A stretch of DNA of 64,000 nucleotides, from assembly GCA_015232355.1 (NCBI GenBank), contig JADFZW010000015.1, positions 62,001 through 126,000 on the forward strand, written 5' to 3'. The stretch comes from Oligoflexia bacterium (lineage in GTDB: Bacteria; Bdellovibrionota; Bacteriovoracia; Bacteriovoracales; Bacteriovoracaceae). A program made the translations under genes and the position numbers. The notes under the pieces are model-generated. The model did not search any database. It saw only the letters and a program-made list of their open reading frames with translations, and was not told the origin of the DNA. Shown one piece after another: positions 60,753 to 64,000 of the stretch; the first letter of the stretch is position 1; every line of letters begins with the position of its first letter.

Positions 60753-63700
60753 CTAGGTCAGCAACCATTCGAAATCTTCCATTGTAAGTTGTCCAGAGTA
60801 GTATTTATTATTTTCAGTATCCATTAGATCATTAAATAATTCTCTTTTGGCCTGTTGTAAGTCTAAAACTTTTTCCTCAATGGAATTTTTCATAATCAAG
60901 CGATAGATAGTTAATTTATTTTTTTGTCCTATTCGATATGCACGATCGATTGCTTGCGATTCCACAGCTGGATTCCACCAAGGATCCATCAAGAATATGT
61001 AACTGGCAGCAGTTAAATTAAGGCCGGTTCCGCCGGCACGTAAGCTGATTAAAAATACTGAGCTTTTACCTGCTTGAAATTCATCAACTTGACGTTGTCT
61101 TTTTTCCATGGTTTGTGTGCCATCAATTCGGGAAAATTTTAATTTTAATTTATGAATTTGCTGTTCGATAATATCTAAATAGCTAGTGAATTGAGAAAAT
61201 ATTAAGCTTTGATGGCCTTCAGATGTAATTTGTTGGATATTTTCAATTAGAAAACGAATCTTTGTAGAATCAAGTTCTTTTTGGCCACTATGTTGATGAG
61301 AAAGAATGTTTTGCCACAAACAAAGTTTTCTTAATTCAAGAATACTTTTTAAAACCTCACCATAGCGTTTTTTAGATGGAATATCAGATAGACTTTCTCT
61401 TATTTTTACAAGTGTGTGGAGATAATTTTCTCTTTCATGAGAGGAGAAGTTGAGCATAATAATGTTATCGATTTTTTCTGGTAGTTCGGTTAGTACTTGT
61501 AGTTTTGTTCTTCTCAGAATAAATGGTTTAGCAATTTTTTTAGCTATCATACGAGCATCATAACCACTGTTATTTTTGTTAGGGATACGTGGCCCCCAGA
61601 TACCAGGAGTGGATAATTCTATGATGTTATAAAATTCTGCCAAATCATTTTCTACAGGAGTACCTGTTAGTGAAAGTCGAAATTTTGCTTTAATTTTTCT
61701 AGCAGCGATCGCTCCTTGTGAACGAATGTTTTTTAGATGCTGAACTTCATCCAATACTAAAACATCAAAAATTTCATTTGAAAATATTCCATCGATCTCT
61801 TTTTTCATTAATCCATAACTAGTGATGATAATTTTATGTTTACTTTTACTATCACTGGCCGATAAAAGATTGCGATCACCTCCATGATAGATTTCAACTG
61901 AGAGATCGGAAAATTTTTCAAATTCATTTTTCCAATTGAGAATAATAGAAACAGGACAAATAATTAGTGCTCGAGATATTTGATGATGAATGCTATTTAA
62001 AAACATAATGGTTTGTAATGTTTTTCCAAGTCCCATATCGTCGGCCAAACAACCACCTAATTTATTTTCGTATAAGAAACGTATCCAATTGTATCCGACA
62101 ATTTGATATGGACGGGCCGTAGCTTTTTTGGTAGCAGGAACTTGATAGACAGGCATCTCTTTTAAGGTAAGTAATTTATTACAAAGTTCAAGCTCTTGTT
62201 CCGATAAAATATTTTTAAATCCATGCTTATATAATTCAAATAATTCAAAGATTCTGGATTTGTTGAAAGGAAGAGTATAAGTTATTTTACCATCAGTTTT
62301 TTTACTATAGTCCTCACTCTTCTTCTCTGCGTTTGCTAAATATTCTTGAAGCAGATTTTTTAATTCTAGTTGATCAGGAGTGAGAATCATCATCTCGCCA
62401 GTTTCGGCGTCAATATTATCATTATCATTATCACTATCATTATCACTATCATTTTCAAGATCATTATCAAAATCACTATCATTACCAGAAATAGTATTTT
62501 TTTGTTTTATTATTGCTAAATCTTCTTTAGTAAGATGGACATTAAAATCAAACCAATCCTCGGTAGTGCTTCTCTTTTCAAAGCGAATATTAGGGGACCA
62601 TTTTTTTAAGAGGAGCTTATTATAGAGGACATTAATTCCTATGTGATGAACATCAGCGTATAGTGCGCCTAAATTTTTTAATAGAATGTTGGTGGGAATT
62701 CTCAATATTATTTTTTTGTGATCGAATGAAAGTGATGAAAAACGAAAAAATATTGTTCCATAATTTTGGGCCAATGCGGAGATGAGCTTTTTTAAAGTGT
62801 TGGTTTCAAATATTGATAATAGATTTAACTTATAATCATAGGAAAATTGCATAGGGAATGAGAGCAAGGAGTAAAGATAATCTATCGCTAAATCTTTTTG
62901 AATTGATTTTTGTAGTGATTTGTAAATAGGTAAGCTTTCAATAGATTGTCCGTTATAGATGGGATTATTTAAATTATTAATTAATTCATCAAGAAAGTCA
63001 TGCATGTCATCTTTTTTGATGAAAGAAGATAGTAAACCATCATCGTTTGTTATTAATGAAAGAGCAGGTGGTAGAGGAAGTATTCTATTTTCAGAGTCTT
63101 CAAAATAAATAATGAAATCAGAATATTTGGGGCGAAATGATTTTTTTATCTCTATTTTAGCGAGAGGAGCAGTTACTTTATTTAAATTTTCTAAAGGGAT
63201 CTCTTCATCGTTTAAGCAAAGAATTAATTTAAGCGTTCCAGAAGTTATGGCCGGATAAGAGATTAAGATAAAGTCATCAATGTGATATTTAGATTGATTT
63301 TTTTCAATTTTACTAAATATAAGTTGAAGCTCGCTTGGCAACTTATATATATTAGGGGATGAGGTAGTTGATGGTTCAATAGTTAGATATTTGCAATCAA
63401 TTAGTGAAAGATTATGGTGTTCGTATACAGTATGGTTATTAGAATCATCTTTAGAATCATCTCTGGAATCATTATTGGAATTATTGGTGGAGTTGCAATA
63501 GGAAAATTTTATCTCGGTAATTAGTTGTTTTGGCGGATCTAGAAAAATCTTTAAAAGAATAAAACCAACAAATGTTTTGTAGTTAGTTGGATTATTGTAA
63601 GTAGATAGTTTTTTTACATTGGCAATGGAGGTACCACCGAATTCATTTATTGTATAAATTTTTGTCAGAGAGTTGTTGCTGTAGTATTTGATAAGTAAAA

Positions 63701-64000
63701 CAGCAGCGTGTATACAATGTTTTTCTTTATTCCAATTATTGCAATTGCAAGAAGAGGAGATTGAGGTAGGTGTGAGAATGATTTTTGAATCACCAGCATC
63801 TGTCGTGGCCGTAATAGATGTTGTAGGGTTTGCAGGAGGTTGATGTTTATATGTTAATCTCGTTTCAAAGATTTTGTTATCGGTTATAAGTCCGGAGAGA
63901 ATAAAATATCTGCCAGGAACCTCTTTATAAAAAGAGATAACAACCTTTTTTTGCTTAAGTAAATATATAGATTTTAAAATTTCTCTATTACTAAAGAAGT
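60753..64000 (-). CDS. SWIM-SNF2 family helicase, 5' end beyond the window
   Basis: The frame is open from the stop at 60753 to the window edge, at least 1080 residues; the true start is not seen and the TTG at 63341 is internal. Near the visible N-terminus (about 63708-63749) is a SWIM zinc finger C-x-C-x8-C-x-H followed by AAVLL. The C-terminal half is a SNF2 ATPase: DDMGLGKT, LDEVQHL, SLTGTPVEN, FSRIDGTQTM, RAGGTGLNL, DPWWNPAVESQAIDRAYRIGQ. SWIM-SNF2 proteins are common in bacteria and act on DNA in ways still poorly defined. An Asp-Asn repeat (about 62400-62480) lies between the parts. Confidence 0.9.
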   Translation of the reverse strand, partial: FFSNREILKSIYLLKQKKVVISFYKEVPGRYFILSGLITDNKIFETRLTYKHQPPANPTTSITATTDAGDSKIILTPTSISSSCNCNNWNKEKHCIHAAVLLIKYYSNNSLTKIYTINEFGGTSIANVKKLSTYNNPTNYKTFVGFILLKIFLDPPKQLITEIKFSYCNSTNNSNNDSRDDSKDDSNNHTVYEHHNLSLIDCKYLTIEPSTTSSPNIYKLPSELQLIFSKIEKNQSKYHIDDFILISYPAITSGTLKLILCLNDEEIPLENLNKVTAPLAKIEIKKSFRPKYSDFIIYFEDSENRILPLPPALSLITNDDGLLSSFIKKDDMHDFLDELINNLNNPIYNGQSIESLPIYKSLQKSIQKDLAIDYLYSLLSFPMQFSYDYKLNLLSIFETNTLKKLISALAQNYGTIFFRFSSLSFDHKKIILRIPTNILLKNLGALYADVHHIGINVLYNKLLLKKWSPNIRFEKRSTTEDWFDFNVHLTKEDLAIIKQKNTISGNDSDFDNDLENDSDNDSDNDNDNIDAETGEMMILTPDQLELKNLLQEYLANAEKKSEDYSKKTDGKITYTLPFNKSRIFELFELYKHGFKNILSEQELELCNKLLTLKEMPVYQVPATKKATARPYQIVGYNWIRFLYENKLGGCLADDMGLGKTLQTIMFLNSIHHQISRALIICPVSIILNWKNEFEKFSDLSVEIYHGGDRNLLSASDSKSKHKIIITSYGLMKKEIDGIFSNEIFDVLVLDEVQHLKNIRSQGAIAARKIKAKFRLSLTGTPVENDLAEFYNIIELSTPGIWGPRIPNKNNSGYDARMIAKKIAKPFILRRTKLQVLTELPEKIDNIIMLNFSSHERENYLHTLVKIRESLSDIPSKKRYGEVLKSILELRKLCLWQNILSHQHSGQKELDSTKIRFLIENIQQITSEGHQSLIFSQFTSYLDIIEQQIHKLKLKFSRIDGTQTMEKRQRQVDEFQAGKSSVFLISLRAGGTGLNLTAASYIFLMDPWWNPAVESQAIDRAYRIGQKNKLTIYRLIMKNSIEEKVLDLQQAKRELFNDLMDTENNKYYSGQLTMEDFEWLLT

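Noticed and set aside
63339..63341. TTG as start of the SNF2 helicase
   Set aside because: The frame stays open to the window edge and encodes a SWIM zinc finger upstream, so this codon is internal.

Overview
The window is AT-rich DNA (about 30% GC by eye), densely packed with genes on both strands. It comes from a Gram-negative bacterium: there is an LPS heptose epimerase (HldD), a POTRA/BamA-type outer-membrane barrel, lipoprotein signals, many exported proteins and an FtsB-like divisome protein. The mix of GldG/DUF4340-type ABC genes, CheA/CheX-rich signalling, a stand-alone FliG C-terminal domain, many secreted hydrolases and large low-complexity envelope proteins suggests the Bdellovibrionota (Bacteriovorax/Bdellovibrio-like lineages). 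That placement is an inference. I see no rRNA, tRNA, CRISPR array, insertion sequence or prophage.

Layout. 0.1-7.3 kb: a co-oriented run with an exported barrel-like protein, a GldA/F/G-like ABC transporter, a DUF4340 protein, a membrane protein and a methyltransferase. 7.4-14.4 kb: a compact chemosensory-like cassette made of a soluble duplicated receptor, a CheA carrying CheW and receiver domains, and a receiver/STAS/CheX-like protein. 14.4-20.2 kb: a secreted metalloprotease, a lipoprotein phosphoesterase, the speE-speB polyamine operon, hldD and a FliG-C protein. 20.4-31 kb: a DUF4143 ATPase, a small heat-shock protein, a PIF1-like helicase with HRDC, a secreted PPP-type phosphatase, a papain-like protease, a DUF374 acyltransferase and a KAP NTPase. 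31-44 kb: a BamA-like barrel, a two-gene exported cluster with a HEAT/vitellogenin-like helical protein, yebC, a class IV aminotransferase, gamma-glutamyltransferase, and a subtilisin-like protease next to a CFI-box-CTERM membrane protein. 44-51 kb: large unknown envelope genes, an FtsB-like protein and parA-parB plus a third gene. 51.5-54 kb: nadA with a cysteine desulfurase. 54-60.6 kb: a CheX-like protein, a CheY and a giant pseudokinase/AAA/GAF/CheA-type kinase. 60.7-64 kb: a SWIM-SNF2 helicase whose 5' end lies outside the window.

Two histidine-kinase systems of CheA type, each with a CheX-like protein, lie within one window; neither has CheR or CheB beside it. Other themes are GC-rich palindromes inside reading frames that encode alanine-rich inserts, many in-frame short tandem repeats, frequent GGCC, tail-to-tail gene overlaps of 30-49 bp, and at least two convincing or plausible genes shorter than 60 codons (28036-28209 and 43969-44145).
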